Source: Terriglobus roseus DSM 18391 (lineage in GTDB: Bacteria; Acidobacteriota; Terriglobia; Terriglobales; Acidobacteriaceae). From it: a stretch of DNA of 64,000 nt. How positions within the stretch are numbered: the stretch's first letter is position 1; every line of letters starts with the position of its first letter. The position numbers and the translations under genes were made by a program. The stretch is taken from NCBI RefSeq assembly GCF_000265425.1, contig NC_018014.1, positions 2,108,001 through 2,172,000 of the forward strand, in the 5' to 3' direction. Below, piece by piece: positions 1 to 8,033 of this stretch. The notes below the pieces were generated by a model that was not told the DNA's origin, did no database searches, and saw nothing but the letters and a program-made list of their open reading frames with translations.

Positions 1-302
1 TCGTCCGTCCACGGCTTGGGTGCCTTGGCGGGCAGCCAGCGATTCTCGCCCGCCGTAGTCTCGCCGTAGGGCACGCCCTTGAACGTGAAGACGCCGCCGT
101 CAAGGTAGCCGCGAACCTTGCCGTACTGCGTCTTCGCAATCGCGGAACGAGGCGTTGAGAGTGTGCCGGGACCCGAGTGCGCGGCCGTCTTCACGCTGTC
201 GGATGCGTTTGACATCTGCGGCAGGGAAAGCCCCAAACCTGCAGAGGCCGAGAACAGTAGTGCCTCACGACGACTGATTCTGCCATCGACCATCTTGCTC
301 AT
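1..302 (-). CDS. Carboxylesterase type B family protein, N-terminal part (runs off the window)
   Basis: The first 100 codons of a minus-strand gene are present and the 3' part lies outside the window. The N-terminus has an SRREALLFSAS stretch typical of a twin-arginine signal, so the product is probably exported folded. After the signal, the segments TQYGKVRGYLDGGVFTFKGV and PYGE, then ENRWLPAKAPKPW, match the start of the type B carboxylesterase (alpha/beta-hydrolase) fold. The catalytic Ser, Glu and His are not in view. The start ATG at 302 is preceded by GGGAAGG, and the gene begins 56 nt after the GH51 stop, so it is probably cotranscribed with that enzyme. It could deacylate ester-decorated oligosaccharides; the substrate is inference. 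Confidence 0.8.
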   Translation of the reverse strand, partial: MSKMVDGRISRREALLFSASAGLGLSLPQMSNASDSVKTAAHSGPGTLSTPRSAIAKTQYGKVRGYLDGGVFTFKGVPYGETTAGENRWLPAKAPKPWTD

Positions 303-358
303 TGGAACCTTCCCATCTCGTAGATGAAGTGCGTAGTGCGCATCGCAACGGCCGGTAA

Positions 359-2245
359 CTACTTCAATGGAATATCTATGACCTGGATCGTGTTTCCCGG
401 CACCGTGTAATCCAGATTTGCCTTCCACGTAGTCGACGACGTCACAGGCTTGATCGCCTCGGGACGCTCGATGGTGTTGGTGGCCCATCGACTGCCGGCG
501 CTCAACGTGTACGTGGTCGCCTTGCCGCTCGCGACTCCAGGGATGTCCAGCGACAGCTTCTGCGTGCTGCTGGAGCCGTTCACCAGCTTCAGATGGAGCA
601 TCTTGTCCGCCGTCGAAACCGTCGCAGACCAGAAGAAGCGGCTGTTCAATCCGGTCGCATCCGTCTTCACGGTGTGATCGCCCAGGTGGCTCGCAAACAA
701 AGCCTGTGCGTAATACGAAGGCGAGCCATACGCCTTCGACGCGTCATATCCGATCAGGTCGGATGGCCACTGCATGCCGCCGGGATTTACATTCACGAAC
801 AGCGGTGCATAGCAGGACATGATGATGATGTCGCTGTTGCGCTCCATGCCTGTCATCCATGCCGCATCACCCAGCGCCGCACCGAAGTCTGGCGTCGGCG
901 ATCCCGTTCGCGTGGCCCATTCACCAACGAAGATCTTTGGGCCCTTGCGGTCGGTCTTGTCATACATGTGCGCCATTGAGAACATCTCTTCCGGCGTCCG
1001 GTAGTAGTGATCATCCAGCACGTCAGGATTGCCACGCGTAATCGGCATCGTCGTGATCATCTTCAGCGATGGATACTTGGCGCGGATCGCCTTTGCAAAA
1101 TCGTCGAAACGATCTTCGTAGGTCTTCGCCTTATCGAAAAAGTCCTCGTTGCCGATCTCGACATACTGCAGGGGGAACGGGGCCGGGTGACCATTCTTTA
1201 CGCGCTCAGCGCCCCACTTGGTGCTCGCATCACCCGTAACGTATTCGATCTCATCCAGGGCTTCCTGGATGAAGGGCTTCAGCTCCGCGCCAGTAACGTG
1301 CTCACCCTTCAACGAATAACCCGCATAGACGGCCAGCACCGGCTCCACCTTCAGGTCCTCGCACCACTCCAGAAACTCCAGCAGTCCCATGCCGTCCGAC
1401 GAGGTGTAGTTCCACGGACTGCGATGAGTCGGACGATCGACCAGCGGCCCGATCGTCTCCTTCCAGTTGAAGCGCTCCTTGATCGTGTCGCCCTCAAGGT
1501 AGTTGCCGCCGGGCAGCCGCAGAAAGTGCGGATTCATCGCAGCCATCATGCTCATCAGATCGGACCGGTTGCCATTCGCACGATCGTGGTACGTCGGCCC
1601 CATCAGCGACACCAGCTGCAACTCAACCGTTCCCGACTCACCGAAGAGAACTTCCAGGTGGTACGCACTCGACGCAACCGCCTTTGCGCTTGAGGTCATC
1701 TTGAAGGTGTACTGCTTCCAGCTTTCACCGCTGATCGCAACATCTGCCTTCGCAACGGCCTCGCCGCTCTCGTCAGAGATCAGCATCACCTGCGCCGTGC
1801 GCGCCTTGTCGGACTTCGCATAGAGCGATCCGGTGTATGCAGTTCCTGGCTTTACGCCCATTCCCCAGTAGCCCATATTGGCCACACCGGCCTGGTCGCT
1901 ACCACCGGCCTTCAGGTTCAGCTTCATCGATGTGGACAGGGCAGTGCTCGGCCCATCGGTTCCGCCATCGATCTCCACCGTGCCGTTCCCGCGTGACGCA
2001 GGCAGCCACGACGAGAAGTTTTTGCCCCGGTGCTGGAACGAACGATTGCGGACCATCTCCGCATACAGGCCGCCGTCGTACGAGAAGTTAATCTCCTCGG
2101 TCATCAACCCGTACAGCATTGGACTCACGGGCGCTACCGAGGCGTCCGTCTGCACTTTCAGACTCGCAGTCTGAGCGGGAAGTGTGACTGCACAGGCGGC
2201 GAGCGCGGCGGCCGCCGCGACGAGAGATGGCTTGAGACGAAGCAT
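359..2245 (-). CDS. GH51 alpha-L-arabinofuranosidase, secreted (copy 1)
   Basis: A 628-residue enzyme predicted to release terminal alpha-L-arabinofuranose from arabinan or arabinoxylan. ATG at 2245 is chosen because a clear signal peptide follows (Lys/Arg, then an Ala-rich hydrophobic core, then PAQTAS); a longer frame back to 2425 would cross the promoter and operator. A carbohydrate-binding-like beta-sandwich (about residues 85-215) precedes the TIM barrel. VEIGNE supplies the acid/base Glu (about 367) and FVGEWATRTG the nucleophile Glu (about 442). The C-terminal about 110 residues form the usual GH51 beta-domain. It is divergent from the GH43 gene at 2663 and upstream of the carboxylesterase. 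Copy 2 at 17009 is clearly a different subtype. Confidence 0.9.
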   Translation of the reverse strand: MLRLKPSLVAAAAALAACAVTLPAQTASLKVQTDASVAPVSPMLYGLMTEEINFSYDGGLYAEMVRNRSFQHRGKNFSSWLPASRGNGTVEIDGGTDGPSTALSTSMKLNLKAGGSDQAGVANMGYWGMGVKPGTAYTGSLYAKSDKARTAQVMLISDESGEAVAKADVAISGESWKQYTFKMTSSAKAVASSAYHLEVLFGESGTVELQLVSLMGPTYHDRANGNRSDLMSMMAAMNPHFLRLPGGNYLEGDTIKERFNWKETIGPLVDRPTHRSPWNYTSSDGMGLLEFLEWCEDLKVEPVLAVYAGYSLKGEHVTGAELKPFIQEALDEIEYVTGDASTKWGAERVKNGHPAPFPLQYVEIGNEDFFDKAKTYEDRFDDFAKAIRAKYPSLKMITTMPITRGNPDVLDDHYYRTPEEMFSMAHMYDKTDRKGPKIFVGEWATRTGSPTPDFGAALGDAAWMTGMERNSDIIIMSCYAPLFVNVNPGGMQWPSDLIGYDASKAYGSPSYYAQALFASHLGDHTVKTDATGLNSRFFWSATVSTADKMLHLKLVNGSSSTQKLSLDIPGVASGKATTYTLSAGSRWATNTIERPEAIKPVTSSTTWKANLDYTVPGNTIQVIDIPLK

Positions 2246-2340
2246 GCGATTCACAGAACACCTTTCAGACTGCCGGGCCCCGAGAGTGCGGAAGACTGGA
2301 AGGCAGTCCGCGGCCAAGGCATTGGAACAACACAAAGTGA

Positions 2341-2352
2341 GTAAACGTTTAC
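2341..2352. promoter_or_regulatory. LacI-family-type operator, perfect palindrome
   Basis: GTAAACGTTTAC is a perfect 12-bp palindrome with the central CG typical of LacI/GalR-family operators. It lies just downstream of the predicted -10 of the GH51 promoter, covering the expected start of transcription, where a repressor would block initiation. The same 12 bases followed by GTG occur at 15606. The cognate regulator is not in this window. Confidence 0.65.
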
Positions 2353-2359
2353 GTGCCAC

Positions 2360-2389
2360 ACGATAGTGACGCGCCACTTTGCTTGTCAA
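2360..2389 (-). promoter_or_regulatory. Sigma-70-type promoter for the GH51/carboxylesterase operon
   Basis: Read on the minus strand there is a perfect -35 TTGACA, an 18-nt spacer and a -10 TATCGT. It points at the GH51 start 115 nt downstream. The operator at 2341-2352 begins 7 nt beyond the -10. Confidence 0.6.
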
Positions 2390-2503
2390 GAAAAGAGCGG
2401 CACCGCTCGCAAACGTCTTAACCACGGCTGACGCGGCTTTGCTTTGATAGGAGCTAACGGAAGAACAGACCCTTAGACGGCAAGTGCGTGCGGCGAAAGT
2501 GAT

Positions 2504-2532
2504 TGACTAGCTGATGTCGAGATAGCTACCAT
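2504..2532 (+). promoter_or_regulatory. Possible sigma-70 promoter for the GH43 gene
   Basis: TTGACT, 17 nt, TACCAT, pointing toward the GH43 gene. The -10 is weak (4 of 6), but the operator-like site at 2546 falls at the expected position just after the transcription start, mirroring the divergent promoter. The stretch 2246-2662 between the divergent genes holds these two promoters and two operators and no recognisable gene. Confidence 0.4.
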
Positions 2533-2545
2533 GCCCTGCATTCAA

Positions 2546-2557
2546 GAAATCGTTTAC
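2546..2557. promoter_or_regulatory. Imperfect LacI-type operator
   Basis: GAAATCGTTTAC matches the GTAAACGTTTAC palindrome in its right half exactly and in part of the left half. It lies 13 nt after the predicted -10 of the GH43 promoter. Confidence 0.45.
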
Positions 2558-2662
2558 TCACGCGCCAGACGTGAAGCGTCGCACCCCTTCTAAAAGGGCA
2601 TGCGGCAAGCATCATCAGCATGCAACGCCGCTACAGACCTGAGAAGAGTGAGTCACCTCAAC

Positions 2663-4192
2663 ATGAAGACATTTCGCCGAATCGGAAAACTTGCCCTGCT
2701 CGCCGTAGCTGCCGCTGCGCCCATCGCACTCGCTCTGGATGGGCTGGTGAATATCCACGACCCCTCCACCGTCATCCAGTGCGACGGAAAATACTACGTC
2801 TACGGAACCGGCGGCACCGCGCTTGTCTCGGACGATGGCTGGGCCTGGCGAGCCGGCACGCGAGCGCCACGCACTGGCCTCGCTCCCGACGTGATTCACA
2901 TCGGCGATCGCTACTACATGTACGTCGCACGCAACACCGGCGTCACCAAGGGCGCGATCAACATGATCTGGAGCAAGTCGCTCGATCCCGCGTCGCCCAA
3001 CTACAAATGGGAAGAGGGCGGAGTGGTCGCCTCCTCGGACGGTGTCGAGGAGTCGAATGCCATTGATCCCGGTGTCTTCCTCGATCCCACAACCGGTCGT
3101 CTCTGGCTGGTCTATGGTTCGTACTTTGGCTTCATCCGTCAGGTAGAACTCGACCCGAAGACGGGCGCTCGCCTGCACGCAATCGACAAGCCGCGCGACC
3201 TCGCCGTCAACTGCGAAGCATCGGACATGATGTATCACGACGGCTGGTACTACCTGCTGGCAACTCACGGCAGTTGCTGCCGCGGTGCAGACTCCGGTTA
3301 CAACATTCGCGTCGGCCGTTCGCGCAAGGTCACCGGCCCCTTCGTCGATGACATGGGCGTCGACATGATTGAGGGCGGCGGGAAGCTCCTGCTCGGTTCT
3401 GAGACGCGTGTCATCGGCCCCGGTCACTTTGGCCTGCTGGATCTGGGCGACGGCGTCCAGAAGTTCTCGCTGCACTACGAGGCCGACCTGGAACGCGGTG
3501 GCGCCAGTGTCCTCGATATCCGTCCGCTCCTTTGGAAGGACGGATGGCCGGTTGCCGGCAGCAACATGAAGGAAGGCACCTTAGAAATCGAGTCGGCCCG
3601 CGCCGGCACGGCACTCGAAATGGCGGTGGAAGGCATGCCGGTGGGCGGCCGCATCACCCGTCAACGCCCCGCAGGTCCTCCGCCCGGAGCAGCCGCACCG
3701 GGGACAGGTGCTCCAGCAGGCCCACCACCCGGTGGCGGCCCAGGAACCGGCGGCGGTATGTTCGCAGGCGTTGGCCATGTGATCGAGCCGCAGCAGGCCG
3801 CGCAGGTCTCCTCAAAGTGGCCGTCTGGCAACATCGACCTACGCCTCTCGAACTTCATGTCGCAGGCGCAGCAGCGGTGGACGATCAGCCCGGCGAAAGG
3901 CGCAGGTGGCTACCTCGGGTCGCCCTACTTCCGCATCACCATCGCCGGCACAGAACGCGCGCTCTCGGCCACGCCCGGTGGCGAACTGACCGTCGCCTCA
4001 TCCTTCACAGGAGCACCCGAGCAGCTCTGGCGATTCGACCAGCTCGCCGATGGAACATGGCGCATCATGCCAAAGGCCGTACCCAACGCAACCCAGCCAA
4101 TGGCACTCTCCGCAGTCGGCAGCGGCGGCGTGACGCTGGCAAAGTTCGATGCAGCAAGCGACCGGCAACACTGGCAAATTCAAGCCCAGTAG
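2663..4192 (+). CDS. GH43 family arabinanase/arabinosidase, secreted, with C-terminal extra domain
   Basis: A 509-residue exported glycosidase, probably an endo- or exo-1,5-alpha-L-arabinanase. ATG 2663 starts a good signal peptide (KTFRR, an Ala/Leu core, ALA); a frame open from 2600 has no such signal. The five-bladed propeller shows the three GH43 carboxylates: Asp33 in NIHDPST, Asp135 in NAIDPGVF and Glu185 in NCEASDM. A Pro/Gly/Ala-rich linker (about residues 335-372) leads to a C-terminal region of about 130 residues with repeated W-x-I/F and QLW/QHW motifs, resembling a ricin-type beta-trefoil sugar-binding module. It is first in a plus-strand run ending at 10145. Confidence 0.87.
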   Translation: MKTFRRIGKLALLAVAAAAPIALALDGLVNIHDPSTVIQCDGKYYVYGTGGTALVSDDGWAWRAGTRAPRTGLAPDVIHIGDRYYMYVARNTGVTKGAINMIWSKSLDPASPNYKWEEGGVVASSDGVEESNAIDPGVFLDPTTGRLWLVYGSYFGFIRQVELDPKTGARLHAIDKPRDLAVNCEASDMMYHDGWYYLLATHGSCCRGADSGYNIRVGRSRKVTGPFVDDMGVDMIEGGGKLLLGSETRVIGPGHFGLLDLGDGVQKFSLHYEADLERGGASVLDIRPLLWKDGWPVAGSNMKEGTLEIESARAGTALEMAVEGMPVGGRITRQRPAGPPPGAAAPGTGAPAGPPPGGGPGTGGGMFAGVGHVIEPQQAAQVSSKWPSGNIDLRLSNFMSQAQQRWTISPAKGAGGYLGSPYFRITIAGTERALSATPGGELTVASSFTGAPEQLWRFDQLADGTWRIMPKAVPNATQPMALSAVGSGGVTLAKFDAASDRQHWQIQAQ

Positions 4193-4225
4193 CTCTGCGC
4201 GCCGCTCCGTTCGTCATCTCGGAAC

Positions 4226-4235
4226 AAACGTTTCA
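4226..4235. promoter_or_regulatory. AAACGTTTCA operator-like site
   Basis: The core AAACGTTT shared with the operators at 2341 and 15606 occurs in the short gap before the unknown secreted gene. It is less symmetrical outside the core and may be fortuitous. Confidence 0.3.
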
Positions 4236-4258
4236 TAGGAAACCGAAGGGCTGAATCG

Positions 4259-4972
4259 ATGAAAGAGTTTCAATGGCGTTCCATCGCGTGGGTCGCAATC
4301 GTTACCGGAATCTTTTTGACCACAGTTGCTGCAAGATCAGCCGCAGCACAGGCTCCGACAGAAGCGCCCACCGGCCCCATCCCGGCCGCAACACTGACGA
4401 CACCAACGACGCCCACCGCGGTGCCCAGCGCCGAAGGCTTCATCCAGCGCTGGCTCGTGCTTGAGCCGATTCCCGTCATGGGCGTCACACAGAACGCCGT
4501 GCAGGCCACCGTCAAGAAAGATGCCTTACCCGACACGCAGCCGGCGGTGCCACACACTGGCGATAAGACAACCGTCGACGGCAAAGACCTCACCTGGCAC
4601 GCCCTCGACACAAAGAACTACAACCTCAACCTCTTTCATTTTTCGCGCTCCCTCGCCAGGCCGACATCGGACGTCCTGTTCTGGGCAGTGACCGTGGTCA
4701 ACTCGCCCACTGAGATGAAGGACGTCCGTCTGGCCATCGGCTCCAACGCAGCCTCCGTCTGGTGGTTCAACGGCGAAGAGGTCATCGGCATTTACGGCGA
4801 TCGCCAAACAGTCATCGACGACGGCGTCTCAAAGCGGCTCACACTGAAAAAAGGACAGAACATCATCCGTGCAGCCGTCGTGAACGGTGGCGGCGCAACG
4901 GACTTCTGCGCACGCCTCCTGGACGCAGACGACAAACCAATCAAGGGTTATACGATCACCCTTGCCAAGTAA
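4259..4972 (+). CDS. Secreted protein of unknown function in the arabinose locus
   Basis: I do not recognise a named family. The 237-residue protein has an N-terminal signal (hydrophobic WVAIVTGIFLTTVAA, then RSAAAQA) and a Pro/Thr/Ala-rich spacer (about residues 32-58). The mature part contains LFWAVTVVNSP, VWWFNGEEV, a DDGVSKRLTLKKGQNII stretch and DFCARLLDADDKP. This pattern of short beta-strands with aromatic residues and GQNxI resembles the beta-sandwich (PA14/galactose-binding-like) domains appended to glycosidases and sugar esterases. No catalytic motif is visible. Its place between GH43 and GH127, with only 28 nt before the next start, suggests a substrate-binding accessory protein; that is inference. 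Confidence 0.7.
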   Translation: MKEFQWRSIAWVAIVTGIFLTTVAARSAAAQAPTEAPTGPIPAATLTTPTTPTAVPSAEGFIQRWLVLEPIPVMGVTQNAVQATVKKDALPDTQPAVPHTGDKTTVDGKDLTWHALDTKNYNLNLFHFSRSLARPTSDVLFWAVTVVNSPTEMKDVRLAIGSNAASVWWFNGEEVIGIYGDRQTVIDDGVSKRLTLKKGQNIIRAAVVNGGGATDFCARLLDADDKPIKGYTITLAK

Positions 4973-5000
4973 CAGCGGCAACCCCGGCCGTGGAGTCGAT

Positions 5001-6908
5001 ATGTGCATCGCAGTCACTCGTAGAAAAGTATTGCAGTGGGGCGCCATCCTCGCTGCAGCGCAAGTTACCCCCGGCCTCCGCGCGCAGGCGCGTCGGCCTG
5101 ACGCCATGCTGCAGATCGACGGTCGCCTCTCGCCGTTTCCCATGAGCGCAGTCCGCCTCCTGGATGGTGAGTTCAAACGCTCCGCCGATGTGAATGAGAA
5201 GTATCTCGACAGCCTGCAGGTCGACCGCCTGCTGCACAGCTTCCGTCTCACCGCCGGCATCACTTCATCCGCAAAACCCTATGGTGGCTGGGAGATTCCG
5301 AATGGAGAACTCCGCGGCCACTTTGCCGGCGGGCACTATCTCTCCGCCGTAGCCTTTGCATCCGCAGGAGCAGGGAACACGACACTGCGCGAAAAAGGGA
5401 ACGCCCTCGTAGCCGGCCTCGCCGCCTGTCAAAAGGCCAATGGCAATGGCTATCTCAGCGCCTACCCGCCCGAACTCTTCCAGCGGCTGGCCCTCGGCAA
5501 ACAGGTCTGGGCACCGTTCTACACCTACCACAAGATCATGGCCGGCCTCGTCGACATGTACACGCAGACCGGCAACGAAGACGCGCTGAAGGTAGCAGAA
5601 GGCATGGCAGGATGGTCGTCAGCCTACTTCGCCGACATGAGCGATGCGCAGCGCCAAGGCATCCTCCGCATCGAGTACGGCGGAATGAACGAAGTCCTCG
5701 TGAACCTCTACAGCCTCACCGGCAAGGAGCGTTACCTCTCGCAGGCGCGCAAGTTTGAGCAGCCCACCTTCCTCGATCCACTCGCAGCGCATCGCGACGA
5801 ACTGCAGGGCCTCCACGCCAACACCAGCATCCCCAAGATCATCGGTGCCGCCCGCATGTACGAAGCGACGGGCGATCGCCGTTACCAGGAGATCGCCAGC
5901 TACTTCCTCGACGACGTCCTCTCCGCGCACACCTACGCCATCGGCAACACCAGCGACGACGAACACTGGCGGACGCCCGCAGGCTCGTTGGCCGGTTCGC
6001 TCTCGCTCAAGAACGCAGAGTGCTGCGTCGCCTACAACCTCATGAAGCTCGAACGGCACCTCTCCGCATGGACCGGTGACGCTCGCTGGATGGACGCCTA
6101 CGAGCGGACGCTCTTCAACGCTCGCCTCGGCACGCAGGACGCCGCCGGCCTGAAGCAATACTTCTTCCCGCTCGCCGCCGGCTACTGGCGCGTCTACGGC
6201 TCGCCCGAAGAGTCCTTCTGGTGCTGCACCGGCACTGGCGCAGAAGACTTCGCGAAGTTCGGCGACTCCATCTACTTCCATGCGAACGACACGGTCTACG
6301 TCAACCAATTCATCGCATCCGTCCTGACGTGGAAGGAAAAGGGCTTCACCCTGCGGCAGGAAACAAGCTTCCCATCCGAGTCGCAGACGCGCCTCACCAT
6401 ACAGACGGCGCAGCCGCAGGAACGCTCCATCGCCATCCGCATCCCCTCATGGATCGCCGATGGAGGTTTTGTCGCCGTGAATGACAAGCGCCTCGAAGCC
6501 TTCGCCGAGCCGGGCTCCTACCTCGTCATCCGCCGGACCTGGCACGCTGGCGACACCGTGACGGTGCATCTCCCCATGGCCCTGCGAGAGGAGCCGCTAC
6601 CCGGCAGCCCAAACACCGCCGCCGCTCTCTACGGCCCGCTCGTTCTTGCAGGCACACTCGGGGACGGCCCGACCTCCGGCCCGACAAAAATCCTCACCGG
6701 CCGAGGCACCGCACCGGAAGGTGTTCCTGCTGCCGCACCACTTCCAGGAATCAAGGCTGGCACTACACCCGGCAGCTGGCTCAAGCCGGTGCAGGGAAAG
6801 CCACTCCACTTTCAGGCGGAAGACAAGGCGGGCGCAGCGGTAGAAGTCATGCCGATGTACCAGGTCCGCGACCAGAAATATTCCGTCTACTGGCAGCGCA
6901 ATACATAA
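5001..6908 (+). CDS. GH127-type beta-L-arabinofuranosidase (DUF1680 family), exported
   Basis: A 635-residue enzyme of the HypBA1-like family that removes beta-L-arabinofuranose. ATG 5001 gives a Tat-like leader (TRRKVLQWGAILAAAQ); the frame is open back to 4887 but that part overlaps the previous gene. The family's metal/thiol active site is visible: Glu340 and Cys342 in NAECCVAYNLMK, and Cys408-Cys409 in FWCCTGTGAEDFAKFGDSIYFH, where the first Cys corresponds to the nucleophile in characterised members. Glu321 in DDEHWRTP is at the expected acid/base spacing. The C-terminal beta-domain carries the typical LYGPLVLAG. It lies in the same run as the GH43 and esterase genes, so both anomers of arabinofuranose appear to be targeted. 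Confidence 0.92.
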   Translation: MCIAVTRRKVLQWGAILAAAQVTPGLRAQARRPDAMLQIDGRLSPFPMSAVRLLDGEFKRSADVNEKYLDSLQVDRLLHSFRLTAGITSSAKPYGGWEIPNGELRGHFAGGHYLSAVAFASAGAGNTTLREKGNALVAGLAACQKANGNGYLSAYPPELFQRLALGKQVWAPFYTYHKIMAGLVDMYTQTGNEDALKVAEGMAGWSSAYFADMSDAQRQGILRIEYGGMNEVLVNLYSLTGKERYLSQARKFEQPTFLDPLAAHRDELQGLHANTSIPKIIGAARMYEATGDRRYQEIASYFLDDVLSAHTYAIGNTSDDEHWRTPAGSLAGSLSLKNAECCVAYNLMKLERHLSAWTGDARWMDAYERTLFNARLGTQDAAGLKQYFFPLAAGYWRVYGSPEESFWCCTGTGAEDFAKFGDSIYFHANDTVYVNQFIASVLTWKEKGFTLRQETSFPSESQTRLTIQTAQPQERSIAIRIPSWIADGGFVAVNDKRLEAFAEPGSYLVIRRTWHAGDTVTVHLPMALREEPLPGSPNTAAALYGPLVLAGTLGDGPTSGPTKILTGRGTAPEGVPAAAPLPGIKAGTTPGSWLKPVQGKPLHFQAEDKAGAAVEVMPMYQVRDQKYSVYWQRNT

Positions 6909-6925
6909 GTAAGAAAGGTTCTTCC

Positions 6926-8014
6926 ATGCAACGTGTCACAGTCTCCCTCTGTCTCTTGCTGGGATTAGCAGCGGGCGCCGCAACGCAAATGCACGCGCAG
7001 GCAAAGACCGAGGTCCCGGCAGTCATTCCCGGTGCCAAGCCCGTCCGGACGGAGAAGATCAAGATCCACGGCAAGTTCCTTGAGGGCAGTCTTGAAGGTG
7101 ACTCTGCAGACCGCGACGTCATCGTCTATCTGCCGCCCAGCTACGACAAAGATAAGAAGCGCCACTATCCCGTCATCTACGCGCTCCACGGTTACTCCAT
7201 CGGAGCCGACCAGTGGAGCAAGGAGATCCACGTCCCGCAGACCATCGAAGGCGGTCTCGCACAGGGCGCGAAGGACATGATTGTCGTGCTGCCGGACTCC
7301 AAGACAGTACACAACGGTTCCATGTACTCAAGTTCGGTCACAACGGGCGACTTCGAACGCTTCATCGCGCAGGAAGTCGTCGCATACATCGACGCACACT
7401 ACCGCACAATGCCCAACCGTGCCAGCCGCGGCCTCGTCGGCCACTCCATGGGTGGCTACGGCGCCAGCCGAATCGGCATGAAGCACGCTGATGTCTTCGG
7501 CAGCCTCTACATCATGAGTCCGTGCTGCATGTCGGCGCGCCCCGCAGGCCCCGCCAACGCCGAGATGGAAAAGACGCTGGCTGCAGTCAAGAACGCGGAA
7601 GATTCCGCCAAGCTGCCCTTCGGCGCGCGCGCTCAACTCGCAACCGCCGCGGCATGGTCACCCAATCCGAAGAACCCACCGCTCTACCTTGACCTGCCCA
7701 CGAAGGACGGCGTCACGCAGCCCGACGTGCTCGCCCGCTGGGCAGCAAATGCCCCCTTGGAATTCGTCGATCAATACATCGACGAACTCAAGCGCTATCA
7801 CGCCATCGCGATGGATGTGGGCGATCAGGATGGTCTCAGGATCGACGCAGGCAAGCTGCACAACATCATGGATCAGTACGGCGTTGCCAACTCCTTTGAG
7901 ATCTACCCCGGCACACACACGAGCGCCGTCGCCGACCGCTTCCAGAACCACGTGATGCCGTTCTTCAGCAAGAACCTGTGCTTCGATACAACATGCGCCG
8001 ATCACACCCACTAG
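6926..8014 (+). CDS. CE1/esterase D-like secreted esterase
   Basis: A 362-residue alpha/beta-hydrolase with a clear signal peptide (Leu-rich core, then AAGAATQMHAQ). RDVIVYLPPSYDK and YPVIYALHGYS are typical of the putative-esterase (Esterase D/feruloyl esterase) family. The nucleophile is Ser174 in GHSMGG, with a late catalytic His in PGTHTS. An Asp in DVGDQDGLR is a plausible acid. It starts 17 nt after GH127, indicating cotranscription. A role removing acyl or feruloyl groups from arabinosyl side chains fits the context, but substrate is inference. Confidence 0.85.
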   Translation: MQRVTVSLCLLLGLAAGAATQMHAQAKTEVPAVIPGAKPVRTEKIKIHGKFLEGSLEGDSADRDVIVYLPPSYDKDKKRHYPVIYALHGYSIGADQWSKEIHVPQTIEGGLAQGAKDMIVVLPDSKTVHNGSMYSSSVTTGDFERFIAQEVVAYIDAHYRTMPNRASRGLVGHSMGGYGASRIGMKHADVFGSLYIMSPCCMSARPAGPANAEMEKTLAAVKNAEDSAKLPFGARAQLATAAAWSPNPKNPPLYLDLPTKDGVTQPDVLARWAANAPLEFVDQYIDELKRYHAIAMDVGDQDGLRIDAGKLHNIMDQYGVANSFEIYPGTHTSAVADRFQNHVMPFFSKNLCFDTTCADHTH

Positions 8015-8033
8015 GCAAAAGGAGCAGCAATTG

